Source: Planctomycetota bacterium | Lineage (GTDB): Bacteria; Planctomycetota; PLA2; JAEUHO01 | Length of the DNA stretch: 64,000 nucleotides | Direction of reading: 5' to 3' | Assembly (NCBI GenBank): GCA_020851795.1 | Contig: JADZCA010000101.1 | Coordinates: forward strand, 26,166-90,165 | Shown: positions 1 to 7,528 of the stretch, one piece after another | Layout: each line of letters begins with the position of its first letter | Position numbering within the stretch: the first letter of the stretch is position 1 | Program-made: the position numbers and the translations under genes | The notes under the pieces: model-generated | Databases searched by the model: none | What the model was told of the DNA's origin: nothing | The model's input: the letters and a program-made list of their open reading frames with translations, nothing else

Positions 1-308
1 CCGCCGGGGTCCCGCCCGAGCGGATCTGGGTGGACCCCGGGATCGGCTTCGGCAAGACCTTCGCCCACAACGAGGCCCTGCTCCGGGCGCTCGAGCGGTT
101 CGTGGCGACGGGCCGGCCGGTCCTGCTCGGCGCGTCGCGCAAGGCCTTCCTCGGGGCGATCACGGGCCGCCCGGTCCTCGAGCGCCTCGCGGGGTCGCTG
201 GCCTGCGCGGCGCGCGCCGCCCAGGCGGGCGTCCGCGCCGTCCGCGTCCACGACGTCGCCGCGACCGTGGACCTGCTCGCGGTCCTCGACCGCGTCGCGC
301 CGCCGTAG
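1..308 (+). CDS. folP: dihydropteroate synthase, C-terminal part (5' end outside window)
   Basis: This is the last ~101 codons of dihydropteroate synthase, read in frame from base 3. The enzyme joins 6-hydroxymethyl-7,8-dihydropterin pyrophosphate to p-aminobenzoate in cytoplasmic folate synthesis. The sequence shows the DPGIGFGK segment and the GASRKAF loop (the pterin/phosphate-binding Ser-Arg-Lys region), followed by the usual C-terminal helix with VRVHDV. A GTG at 30 is internal and is not the true start. The gene lies 47 nt upstream of cdaA on the same strand; folP next to cdaA/cdaR is a known arrangement in several bacteria. The call is firm, but nothing can be said about its start or promoter. 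Confidence 0.93.
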   Translation, partial: AGVPPERIWVDPGIGFGKTFAHNEALLRALERFVATGRPVLLGASRKAFLGAITGRPVLERLAGSLACAARAAQAGVRAVRVHDVAATVDLLAVLDRVAPP

Positions 309-343
309 CCCGCGTCGGCGTGGCAGGTCGGCCGCGCCACGGG

Positions 344-349
344 TAGGAT
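344..349 (+). promoter_or_regulatory. -10 element TAGGAT for leaderless cdaA
   Basis: TAGGAT ends 6 nt before the cdaA GTG at 356. A transcription start about 7 nt after a -10 box would fall on the start codon itself, so the mRNA would be leaderless. No Shine-Dalgarno is visible and no clear -35 is seen. The same geometry recurs at many genes in this window. Confidence 0.55.
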
Positions 350-355
350 CCGCGC

Positions 356-1198
356 GTGCGCACGCCCCTCGTCGCGACAGGCTTGGCGGAGTCGTTCGGC
401 GAGTGGGCCGAGGTCGCGGTGCTGTCCGTGGTGCTCTACGTGGTGCTCCGCTTCCTGCGGCGCACCGTGGCGGGCGGCGTCTTCCGGGGGCCGGGGCTGC
501 TCGTGTGGGTCGTGCTGCTCGGCTTCGCCTTCCTCGTCCGCGCGCTCCACTTCGACGTGCTCGAGTACCTCTTCGCCGGCTTCGTGCCGATTCTCCTGAC
601 CGGGCTCGTGGTCCTGTTCCAGCCCGAGCTGCGCCACGGGCTCGCGCGCTTCGGCGAGGGCCGCGTCTTCGCGCGCCTCTTCCCGCGCCTGCTCCCGCGG
701 CGCAAGGGCGCCGACCGCGCCCCCGAGGTCCGCGTCGTGGACGAGATCGTCGCGGCGGTGCGCAACTTCGGCAAGCACAAGATCGGCGCCCTCATCGCGG
801 TCGAGCGCGGCGTGGACCTGACGACCTACCTCGACACCGGCGTGCGCATCGACGCGCGCATCCGCGCGGAGCTGCTCGACGCGATCTTCTCGTCGGAGAA
901 CCTCCTCCACGACGGCGCGGTGATCGTGCGCAAGGACCGCATCGCCGCCGCGGCGTGCCGCCTCCCGCTCACCGAGCGCACCGACCTGCCGTTCCGCTTC
1001 GGCACGCGCCACCGGGCCGCCGTCGGGCTCTCCGAGCAGTCCGACGCGCTCGTCGTGGTGGTGTCGGAGGAGACGGGGGCGGTGCACGTCGCCGAGCGCG
1101 GCGAGATCCGCCCGCACGCCGAGCCCTACCAGTGGCTCGCGAGCGAGCTGTCCGTCGTCATCGCCGAGAGGGCGGGCGTCGCCCGCGCCGAGCCGTGA
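356..1198 (+). CDS. cdaA: diadenylate cyclase CdaA
   Basis: Makes cyclic di-AMP from two ATP at the inner membrane. The 280-residue protein has three hydrophobic segments at about residues 20-35, 47-66 and 72-90, then the DAC domain (about 125-255). The two catalytic signatures are present: DGA at residues 186-188 and RHR at 218-220 inside GTRHRAAVGLSE. The GTG start at 356 sits 6 nt after a TAGGAT box. The stop overlaps the next gene, cdaR, by 4 nt (GTGA), so the two are translationally coupled. In Firmicutes the cyclase is also followed by cdaR and then glmM; here glmM is the next gene but points the other way. High confidence. Confidence 0.95.
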   Translation: MRTPLVATGLAESFGEWAEVAVLSVVLYVVLRFLRRTVAGGVFRGPGLLVWVVLLGFAFLVRALHFDVLEYLFAGFVPILLTGLVVLFQPELRHGLARFGEGRVFARLFPRLLPRRKGADRAPEVRVVDEIVAAVRNFGKHKIGALIAVERGVDLTTYLDTGVRIDARIRAELLDAIFSSENLLHDGAVIVRKDRIAAAACRLPLTERTDLPFRFGTRHRAAVGLSEQSDALVVVVSEETGAVHVAERGEIRPHAEPYQWLASELSVVIAERAGVARAEP

Positions 1199-2412
1199 GC
1201 CAGGCCGCCCCCCCGCCGCCGCCCGCGCCCGAGCCGTCGCCCTACGAGTCGCTGCGGCCCGAGGGCCAGCGTCCGCCCGGCGACAGCCGCGCGCGCGCGG
1301 GCGGCCCGCTCGGCTGGCTGTTCGGCGACCTCGGCCTCAAGGTGCTCGCCGTGCTGCTGGCGGTCCTCCTCTGGAAGCTCGCCCGCGGCCGCCTCGAGGA
1401 GACCCGCGAGCTGTTCGTCACGGTCGTGCTCAAACCGGCGCTCCACGCGGGCGACGGGTCGCACGCCGACGAGGTGCGCGTGCGCGGCGGCGACGAGCGG
1501 CGCGGCATCAAGCTCACGCTGCGCGGCTCGCGTGACGACGTCGAGCGCGTCACGACCGACCTGTACCGCGCCGACCGGCGCATCGAGCACCGGTTCGCGG
1601 TGACGCCCGGCCCGAAGGGACGCATCGGCCCCCTCTCGACCCCCGACCGGTTCGACTACCCCGCCGAGGGCGCGTCGCGCGTGGTCACCAAGGTCGAGCC
1701 CTTCGTCGAGGCCGAGTGGGTCCGCGTGGTGACGCGCAAGGTGCGCGTGGTCGTGCCGAAGACCGGGCAGACCCAGCGCGCCGACGTCGAGGTCGGCGCG
1801 GTCGAGCTCACCGACAAGGAGGTCGAGGTCTCGGGCCCGGAGAGCCTGTTCCAGGGCGACGAGGCGCTCGTCTCGATCCAGCCCGACCTCGTCGAGGTGA
1901 GCCCGTGGCTCGCCGACAACGCCGACCTCGCCACGCCGCTGCAGTTCCAGGTCGGCTTCCGCGCGTGGCGCGCCGAGAAGGCGTCGGACCGCGACGAGGC
2001 GCTCGTGCGCATCTCGCCCGCCACCGTCAAGGGCACCGTCAAGTTCGCCCAGCGCTCGACGCAGACGCTCGACAACGGCGTGCGCGTGCTGCTCGCCGGG
2101 CTCGACCCGTCCGCGTACGCCGACTACGACATCGTGATCGCGCCGTCGCCCGCCTACGACCCGGGTCCCCCGCCGCGCATGAAGCTCGAGGTGCGCGGCG
2201 ACCCCAAGGCGATCACGAAGATGCGGTCCGAGCCCAACGAGTGGTCCTTCGCGATCGCGCTCCCGCCGCCCCCGACCGACGACGGCGTCTCCAAGGTCGA
2301 GGACGTCAAGGTCCCGGTGGTGCTCTGGTTCCAGAAGGGCGTCGCCCCGCCGTCGGTGCGCCTCGCGGGCGAGGCCTCCGTCTTCGTCACGCTCCGCCGC
2401 CGCGACAAGTAG
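1195..2412 (+). CDS. cdaR: YbbR/CdaR-like membrane-anchored regulator of CdaA
   Basis: A 405-residue protein with a Pro-rich, probably cytoplasmic N-terminus (residues 1-40), one membrane span around residues 46-62, and a long extracytoplasmic part made of beta-rich YbbR-type repeats. In characterised systems CdaR binds CdaA and modulates c-di-AMP synthesis. I chose the GTG at 1195 because it overlaps the cdaA stop by 4 nt and places the hydrophobic segment near the N-terminus; the open frame upstream is only a shadow of cdaA. Repeats are divergent, so the assignment rests on position, topology and length. Gene order folP-cdaA-cdaR supports it. Confidence 0.82.
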   Translation: MSQAAPPPPPAPEPSPYESLRPEGQRPPGDSRARAGGPLGWLFGDLGLKVLAVLLAVLLWKLARGRLEETRELFVTVVLKPALHAGDGSHADEVRVRGGDERRGIKLTLRGSRDDVERVTTDLYRADRRIEHRFAVTPGPKGRIGPLSTPDRFDYPAEGASRVVTKVEPFVEAEWVRVVTRKVRVVVPKTGQTQRADVEVGAVELTDKEVEVSGPESLFQGDEALVSIQPDLVEVSPWLADNADLATPLQFQVGFRAWRAEKASDRDEALVRISPATVKGTVKFAQRSTQTLDNGVRVLLAGLDPSAYADYDIVIAPSPAYDPGPPPRMKLEVRGDPKAITKMRSEPNEWSFAIALPPPPTDDGVSKVEDVKVPVVLWFQKGVAPPSVRLAGEASVFVTLRRRDK

Positions 2413-2449
2413 CGCGGGCCCGAGCCCGGACCTCGCTCGCGCCGACGGC

Positions 2450-3790
2450 TCAGCGGATCGCAGCGGCGGCGCGCTCGAGGCGTGCGACGGCGCCCGCGAC
2501 CTCGTCGGGGTCGGGGCCCTCGACCATGATGCGCAGCACGGGCTCGGTGCCGCTGTAGCGCACGTAGACGCGGCCGCGGCCCTGCAGCGCGCGGCGCTCG
2601 ACGTCCATCGCCGCGACGAAGGGCGGGACCTCCGCGAAGGGCACCTTGCGCTCGACCCGCACGTTGCGCAGCACCTGCGGGCAGCGCGGGACCTCGGCGC
2701 GGCAGCGCGACAGCGCGACCCCGCGCCGACGCGCGGCCTGCAGCGCGGCGACGCCGGCGACGGTGCCGTCGCCGAGCAGGGCCTCGCCCCAGCGCAGCAC
2801 GACGTGCCCCGACTGCTCGCCGCCGAGGGAGGCGCCCGTCTCCCGCATGCGCGCGGCGACGAAGCGGTCGCCGACGTCCACCCGGTCGAGCGCGATGCCG
2901 CGCGCGTGCAGGGCCTGCTCGAGCCCGAAGTTCGACATCATGGTCGCGACGACCCGGCGGCCCACGAGCGCGTCGCGCGCGTCGAGGTCCACGGCGAGGA
3001 GGTGCAGCACGGGGTCGCCGTCGAGGACCGTGGCCGTCTCGTCGGCGACGAGCACGCGGTCGCCGTCGCCGTCGAAGGCGAGCCCGCCGCCGGCCCCGCG
3101 GGTCCGCACCGCCTCGAGCCACGCGGCCGGCGACTCGGTGCCGCAGCGGTCGTTGATCGCGCCGGCGGCGTCGCTCCCCACCGGCGTCTCGACGGTGGCG
3201 CCCAGCGCGCGCAGGACGCGCGGCGCGGTCGCCTGCGTCGCCCCGTTGGCGCAGTCCACGACGAGGCGCAGCCCGTCGAGGCGGCCGCCGCCGGCGAGCA
3301 TCGCCACGACCGCGTCCACGTAGCGGTCGGCGACGTCGGCGCGGGCGCGCACCGTGGCCGGGGCGCCGGTCGGCGCGGCCGCGCGGATGCGCGCGTCGAG
3401 GTCGCGCTCCTCCTCGGGCGACGTCTTGCGCCCGCCGGGGAGGAACACCTTGATCCCGTTGTCGCGCACCGGGTTGTGGCTCGCGGTCAGCGCCACCCCC
3501 ACGTCGCACCCGCCCCCCGCGCTCCACCACGCCACCGCCGGCGTCGGGAGCACGCCCCCGTCCTCGACGGGGACCCCCTCGGCGCCGAGCCCTTCGGCGA
3601 CCCCGGCGAGGAGCGCCGGGCCGCTCGGCCGCGTGTCCCGCCCGACGAAGACCCGGGGCGACGTGGCGACCTTCTCCCGGGCGAAGGCCGCGATCGCGCG
3701 CCCGATCCGCCGCAGGTTGTCCGGCGAGAGCGCCCCCTCGCCCGCCCGACCGCGGATGCCGTCGGTTCCGAAGAAGGGCTCGGGGCTCAT
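2450..3790 (-). CDS. glmM: phosphoglucosamine mutase GlmM
   Basis: Interconverts glucosamine-6-phosphate and glucosamine-1-phosphate, feeding UDP-GlcNAc for peptidoglycan and LPS. The 446 residues match the family length. Visible motifs: N-terminal FGTDGIRG, the phosphoserine loop TASHNP with Ser at about 104, the metal loop DGDGDR, the sugar-binding GEQSGH, and the C-terminal phosphate-binding RYSGTEP. The ATG at 3790 puts FGTDGIRG at residue 7, as in homologues. The gene is convergent with cdaR (37 nt between stops) and divergent from tsaB. The usual cdaA-cdaR-glmM trio is thus kept together but with glmM inverted. Confidence 0.96.
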   Translation of the reverse strand: MSPEPFFGTDGIRGRAGEGALSPDNLRRIGRAIAAFAREKVATSPRVFVGRDTRPSGPALLAGVAEGLGAEGVPVEDGGVLPTPAVAWWSAGGGCDVGVALTASHNPVRDNGIKVFLPGGRKTSPEEERDLDARIRAAAPTGAPATVRARADVADRYVDAVVAMLAGGGRLDGLRLVVDCANGATQATAPRVLRALGATVETPVGSDAAGAINDRCGTESPAAWLEAVRTRGAGGGLAFDGDGDRVLVADETATVLDGDPVLHLLAVDLDARDALVGRRVVATMMSNFGLEQALHARGIALDRVDVGDRFVAARMRETGASLGGEQSGHVVLRWGEALLGDGTVAGVAALQAARRRGVALSRCRAEVPRCPQVLRNVRVERKVPFAEVPPFVAAMDVERRALQGRGRVYVRYSGTEPVLRIMVEGPDPDEVAGAVARLERAAAAIR

Positions 3791-3983
3791 GGCCGGCGGA
3801 TCCTGCCACGGGCGGCGACGACCCGGCAGGTCGGGCCGCACCTCGCCCGCGCGCCCCGCGAGCGGACGCGTCCGGCCGCTCGGGCGCGGGGGTCGCGCCG
3901 CCCCGACGCTTGTATCTTGCAATCGATGGCCTCCTTGCCGGCGCGCCCGACCCGTGTTGTTTCCGCCGGCGCGACGGCGCCCG

Positions 3984-3989
3984 TACGCT
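3984..3989 (+). promoter_or_regulatory. -10 element TACGCT for leaderless tsaB
   Basis: TACGCT ends 7 nt before the GTG at 3997. This is the spacing seen at other genes here that lack a ribosome-binding site, and it favours 3997 over an upstream ATG at 3910 in the same frame. Confidence 0.5.
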
Positions 3990-3996
3990 TCGACCC

Positions 3997-4722
3997 GTGG
4001 CGTACTTGGTCCTCTGCACCAGCGGCCCGGCCCCGGCGATCGGGCTGTGGACGGGCCGCGGCGACGTGACCGTCGAACCGCTCGGCGGCGGAGCCGAGCG
4101 CGGCCGCGGCCTCGCGCCGGCCGTCGCGCGCCTCCTCGCCGCGAGCGGGACCCGTCCGGCCGACCTCGCCGGCGTCGCGGTGGACGTCGGGCCGGGTTCG
4201 TTCACGGGCGTGCGGGTCGGCGTCGCGACCGCCAAGGGCCTCGCGGTCGCCAACGGCACCCCGCTCGTCGGCGTGTCGAGCCTCGAGGCGCTGGCCCTCG
4301 TCGCGGGCCCCGCGCGCGCGCCGCTCCTCACCCTGCGCGACGCGCGCGCCGGCGAGGCGTACTTCGCGCTGTGGGCGGCCCCGGCCGCCGACGTCGAGAC
4401 CCACCCGCTCGACGCGACGCCGCGCCCCCACCGCATCGCCCGCCCGACGCGCGGCCCCGCGGACGCGATCCGCGCCGCCGTCGAGGAGCGCGGGCTCGGC
4501 AAGGTCGTCGCGGTGGGCGAGGACGCCGAGCGGCTCGCGACGACCCTGCCGCTGTCGGGGCTGCTCGCCGGGTGCCGCACCGACCCGGTGGACCCGGCCT
4601 CGGTGCTGCGCCTCGCCCTGCCGCGCTTCCTCGCCGGCACCACCGACGACGCGGACGCCCTCGCGCCCGCCTACCTGCAGCCCTCGACGCCCGAGGCGCG
4701 GCTGCGCGGGGAGCGCGCATGA
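3997..4722 (+). CDS. tsaB: tRNA t6A37 biosynthesis protein TsaB
   Basis: Inactive ASKHA-fold partner of TsaD in forming N6-threonylcarbamoyladenosine at position 37 of ANN-decoding tRNAs. The 241-residue protein has the family signature GPGSFTGVRVGVATAKGLA about 60 residues in, then the SSLEALA helix. The start is set at GTG 3997, just after a TACGCT box, so that the first strand begins AYLVLCTSG; an in-frame ATG at 3910 would add 29 residues with no family counterpart. The first strand lacks the usual Asp-Thr (ILAIDTS) and reads VLCTSG, a mild oddity. The stop overlaps the alr ATG (ATGA). Confidence 0.88.
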   Translation: MAYLVLCTSGPAPAIGLWTGRGDVTVEPLGGGAERGRGLAPAVARLLAASGTRPADLAGVAVDVGPGSFTGVRVGVATAKGLAVANGTPLVGVSSLEALALVAGPARAPLLTLRDARAGEAYFALWAAPAADVETHPLDATPRPHRIARPTRGPADAIRAAVEERGLGKVVAVGEDAERLATTLPLSGLLAGCRTDPVDPASVLRLALPRFLAGTTDDADALAPAYLQPSTPEARLRGERA

Positions 4723-5981
4723 ACGGCCCCGACGCGTTCAAGGGCGACGCGAGCCCGGCCGACCCTTCGGGAGGACGACTCCGCGAGGACCGAGGCGACG
4801 TGCTGCACGCGAGGACCTGGGCCGAGATCGACCTGGCCGCCCTCGAGCGCAACCTCGCCCGGGTGCGCGCGGCCGCGGGCGGCGCCGAGGTCATGCTCGT
4901 GGTCAAGGCCGACGCGTACGGCCACGGCGCGGTGCCCGTCGCGTGGCACCTCCTCGGCCACGGGGTGCGGTCGCTGGGCGTGGGCGACTCGGCCGAGGCG
5001 CTCGAGCTGCGCCGCCACGGGATCACGGCGCCGATCCTGATCCTCGGGGCGATCGTGCGCGGCGAGATGGAGCAGGTGGTCCGCGGCGGGATCTCCGTCA
5101 CGGTCCACACGCTGTTCCGGGCCCGCGCGCTCGCCCGGGCCGCCGAGAAGATGGGCTCGCGGGTCAAGGTGCACCTCAAGGTGGACACCGGGATGGGCCG
5201 CCTCGGCTGCGCGCCCGAGCGGGCCCCCGCGCTCGCGCGCGAGATCGAGCGGTCGCCCCACCTCGAGCTCGAGGGGATCGCGACGCACCTCGCCTCCCCC
5301 GGGCCCGAGGGCGTCAAGGAGACCGAGCGCCAGCTGGCTCGGTTCCGCCGCGTGCTCGACGTGCTCAAGACCGAGGGCATCGAGCCCCGCTGGCGCCACG
5401 CGCTGGCCAGCGGTGGCCTGCTCGCGGCCCCGCCCGGCGAGTTCAACCTCGTCCGGCCCGGCCTCGCGGTGTACGGGCTGTCGCCCCACGACCGCGTCCC
5501 CGGGGTGGAGCCCGCGCTCACCTGGAAGACGCAGATCGTCTACCTGCGCGACCACCGCAAGGGCGCGCGCATCGGCTACGGCGGGACGTGGCGCGCGCCG
5601 GGCCGGTGCCGGATCGCGACGCTGCCGGTGGGCTACAACGACGGCTACCGCTACGCCCTCTCCGACCAGGCGCACGTGCTCGTGCGCGGGCGCCGGGCGG
5701 CGGTGGTCGGGCGCGTGTCGATGGACTACGTGATGGTGGACGTCACCGACGTCCCCGACGCCGACGTGGACGACGAGGTCACGCTGGTCGGGCGCGACGG
5801 CGCGGAGACGATCACCGTCGCCGACCTCGCGCGCTGGGCCGACACGATCCCGTACGAGATCCTGTGCGGCATCGGCCGTCGCGTCGTGCGGACCTACCGC
5901 CGCGGCGAGGGCGCCGTGGTGCCGCCGGCCTCCGTCCCCGCGACGGGCGCCGCGGACGCGGGCACGACCGGCGCGGCGTAG
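4719..5981 (+). CDS. alr: alanine racemase
   Basis: PLP enzyme that makes D-alanine for peptidoglycan. The protein has 420 residues, with about 30 extra N-terminal residues before the barrel. The PLP lysine lies in VVKADAYGHG, and the second catalytic base region is ARIGYGGTW followed by SMDYVMVDVT in the C-terminal beta domain. The ATG at 4719 overlaps the tsaB stop. A second possible start near the RTWAEIDL segment cannot be ruled out but would need a weaker codon. It is the last gene of a two-gene unit with tsaB; a hairpin follows at 5984-6002. Confidence 0.95.
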   Translation: MNGPDAFKGDASPADPSGGRLREDRGDVLHARTWAEIDLAALERNLARVRAAAGGAEVMLVVKADAYGHGAVPVAWHLLGHGVRSLGVGDSAEALELRRHGITAPILILGAIVRGEMEQVVRGGISVTVHTLFRARALARAAEKMGSRVKVHLKVDTGMGRLGCAPERAPALAREIERSPHLELEGIATHLASPGPEGVKETERQLARFRRVLDVLKTEGIEPRWRHALASGGLLAAPPGEFNLVRPGLAVYGLSPHDRVPGVEPALTWKTQIVYLRDHRKGARIGYGGTWRAPGRCRIATLPVGYNDGYRYALSDQAHVLVRGRRAAVVGRVSMDYVMVDVTDVPDADVDDEVTLVGRDGAETITVADLARWADTIPYEILCGIGRRVVRTYRRGEGAVVPPASVPATGAADAGTTGAA

Positions 5982-5983
5982 GA

Positions 5984-6002
5984 CCCCGTCGAGGGGACGG
6001 GG
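5984..6002 (+). terminator. hairpin after alr, possible terminator
   Basis: CCCCGTC and GACGGGG pair across a 5-nt loop, starting 2 nt after the alr stop. There is no T tract, so it could be a weak or Rho-assisted terminator or an mRNA 3'-end stabiliser. Confidence 0.4.
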
Positions 6003-6037
6003 CTCGGCGCGGCGCGCGCCGTCGCACGCCCCGCGCC

Positions 6038-6055
6038 TGCAACACGGGCGTTGCA
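6038..6055. promoter_or_regulatory. inverted repeat TGCAAC-N6-GTTGCA upstream of cytochrome gene
   Basis: A perfect 6+6 inverted repeat around 6 nt, lying about 80 nt upstream of the cytochrome promoter. GTTGCA recurs at 7390, 7401 (as a 12-bp palindrome) and 7472, around the start of the next gene, so it may be an operator of a shared regulator. Confidence 0.35.
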
Positions 6056-6136
6056 ACGCGCGGCACGGGAACGGGCGCGCGCCGGTGTGCGTTCCCCGGG
6101 CGGCCCGCGACGCCGCGGGCGACGGAGGGCCCGGCG

Positions 6137-6142
6137 TATCCT
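6137..6142 (+). promoter_or_regulatory. -10 element TATCCT for leaderless cytochrome gene
   Basis: TATCCT ends 7 nt before GTG 6150, giving a predicted transcription start at or next to the start codon. It supports 6150 over an upstream in-frame ATG at 6051. Confidence 0.5.
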
Positions 6143-6149
6143 CGCGAGC

Positions 6150-7361
6150 GTGTCGCGCCCCTTCGCCGTCGGCCTCGCCGTCGCGCTGCTCGCGCTCGCC
6201 GCGTGCGGCGAGCGGGACCCGGCCGCGCCGCCGCCGGCCGCCGCCCCGGCGACCTCGGGCGGCCCCGCCGCGCGGCCCGCGCCCCCCGCGCCCGGCGCGG
6301 CGGGCGCGCAGGACTGCGCCTCGTGCCACGAGCGGCTCCACCCGTCGCTGCAGGCCGCGCACCGCGCCGGCCCCCACCGCGGCCTGCGCTGCGAGGACTG
6401 CCACGGCGCCGACCACGACCGCATCTTCTCGACCGACGGCCAGGTGTCCTCGGCGACCTGCGGGCGCTGCCACGAGAAGGCCTACGCCGGGTTCCGCCGC
6501 AGCCGCCACGGCCGCCTGCTCAAGGAGGGCAAGGCCGACGCGGCGCTGCGCGCGCACCCCGCGCCCGTCGGCTCGTGCAACGCGGTCAACGGCTGCCACG
6601 CGGTGCAGCGGGAGAACGCCGACGGCAGCGTGGGCGCGTGCGCGGCCTGCCACGCGGCGCACGCGGCCGCGCCGCACGTCGCCCGCGACCCCGCGGTGTG
6701 CGCGCGCTGCCACCGCGGGCCCGACCACCTCCAGTGGGAGACGTGGGCCGCCGACAAGCACGGCGTGCTCTGGCGCCAGCAGCCGGGCGCGGGCGTCGCG
6801 CCGGCGTGCGCCGACTGCCACCTGCCCGGCGGCGACCACGACGACGGGCGCGGCCTGACGCGCTCGGTGGTCGCGCGCCACGGCGCGCCGCCGACCACGC
6901 TGCTCGAGCCCCTGTCGCGCGCCGAGCACGACGCCGCGCGCGCCGCGATGGTCGCGGTCTGCACCGCCTGCCACGGCAAGCGCCTCGCGGAGGCGACGCT
7001 CGCGTCGGCCGACGACGCGCGCGCGGACGCGCTCGCGCTCTGCGAGGAGGCGGCCGAGATCGTGCGGGGCCTCGACGCCGACGGGCTGCTGTCGCCGCGG
7101 CCGAAGGACCGCACCGACAACCCCGTCGCCGGCGGGGCGCTCGTGCTCGGCGGCAAGCAGATCTTCGACGAGACGTCGTCGCGAGCGGAGCGGCTGTTCT
7201 ACGAGCTGTGGATGTTCGACTTCCCGGGGCTGTGGCGCGCGGCCTACCACACCGACCCCGACCTCGTGCGCTGGACCGCGCGGGAGCGGCTCAAGACCCA
7301 CCTGATCGAGCTGCGCGCCGAGGCCGCCCGGCTGCGCGCCGCGGCCCCCCCGCCGAAGTAG
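6150..7361 (+). CDS. octahaem c-type cytochrome lipoprotein (HAO-like family)
   Basis: A 403-residue exported multihaem cytochrome. Residues 1-19 form a lipoprotein signal ending in the lipobox LAAC, so it is probably membrane-anchored on the periplasmic or outer side. A Pro/Ala-rich linker follows, then seven canonical sites: CASCH, CEDCH, CGRCH, CAACH, CARCH, CADCH and CTACH. An eighth likely site is CNAVNGCH, with five residues between the cysteines. Eight haems plus a helical C-terminus rich in Tyr/Trp (YELWMFDF) recall the hydroxylamine-oxidoreductase-like octahaem family. Whether it oxidises or reduces a nitrogen compound cannot be told; no partner quinone module is adjacent. It precedes the CRTAC operon by 167 nt. 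Confidence 0.75.
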   Translation: MSRPFAVGLAVALLALAACGERDPAAPPPAAAPATSGGPAARPAPPAPGAAGAQDCASCHERLHPSLQAAHRAGPHRGLRCEDCHGADHDRIFSTDGQVSSATCGRCHEKAYAGFRRSRHGRLLKEGKADAALRAHPAPVGSCNAVNGCHAVQRENADGSVGACAACHAAHAAAPHVARDPAVCARCHRGPDHLQWETWAADKHGVLWRQQPGAGVAPACADCHLPGGDHDDGRGLTRSVVARHGAPPTTLLEPLSRAEHDAARAAMVAVCTACHGKRLAEATLASADDARADALALCEEAAEIVRGLDADGLLSPRPKDRTDNPVAGGALVLGGKQIFDETSSRAERLFYELWMFDFPGLWRAAYHTDPDLVRWTARERLKTHLIELRAEAARLRAAAPPPK

Positions 7362-7389
7362 CGCCCGACGTCGCGAGCCCGCCGGGGAC

Positions 7390-7412
7390 GTTGCACGCGC
7401 GTTGCATGCAAC
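7390..7412. promoter_or_regulatory. GTTGCA direct repeat plus palindrome GTTGCATGCAAC
   Basis: GTTGCA occurs at 7390-7395 and again 11 bp later at 7401, where it opens a perfect 12-bp palindrome (7401-7412). A further GTTGCA is at 7472-7477. An 11-bp step puts sites on the same face of DNA, as for a dimeric regulator binding twice. It lies 117-139 nt upstream of the CRTAC gene start. Confidence 0.4.
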
Positions 7413-7528
7413 AGGGCTGATGCGACGTGGGCTCGAGGATGTCCCGCCGGGAATCCGTGCGCGCACCGTGCGTTGCAGGGTCGTTCCCGCCTCCGTTCCG
7501 GGTGCCTGCCCGAGGAAGGACGCGCCTC

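Noticed and set aside
3910..3996. ATG 3910 as start of tsaB
   Set aside because: It would add 29 residues absent from the family and ignore the TACGCT box placed 7 nt before GTG 3997.
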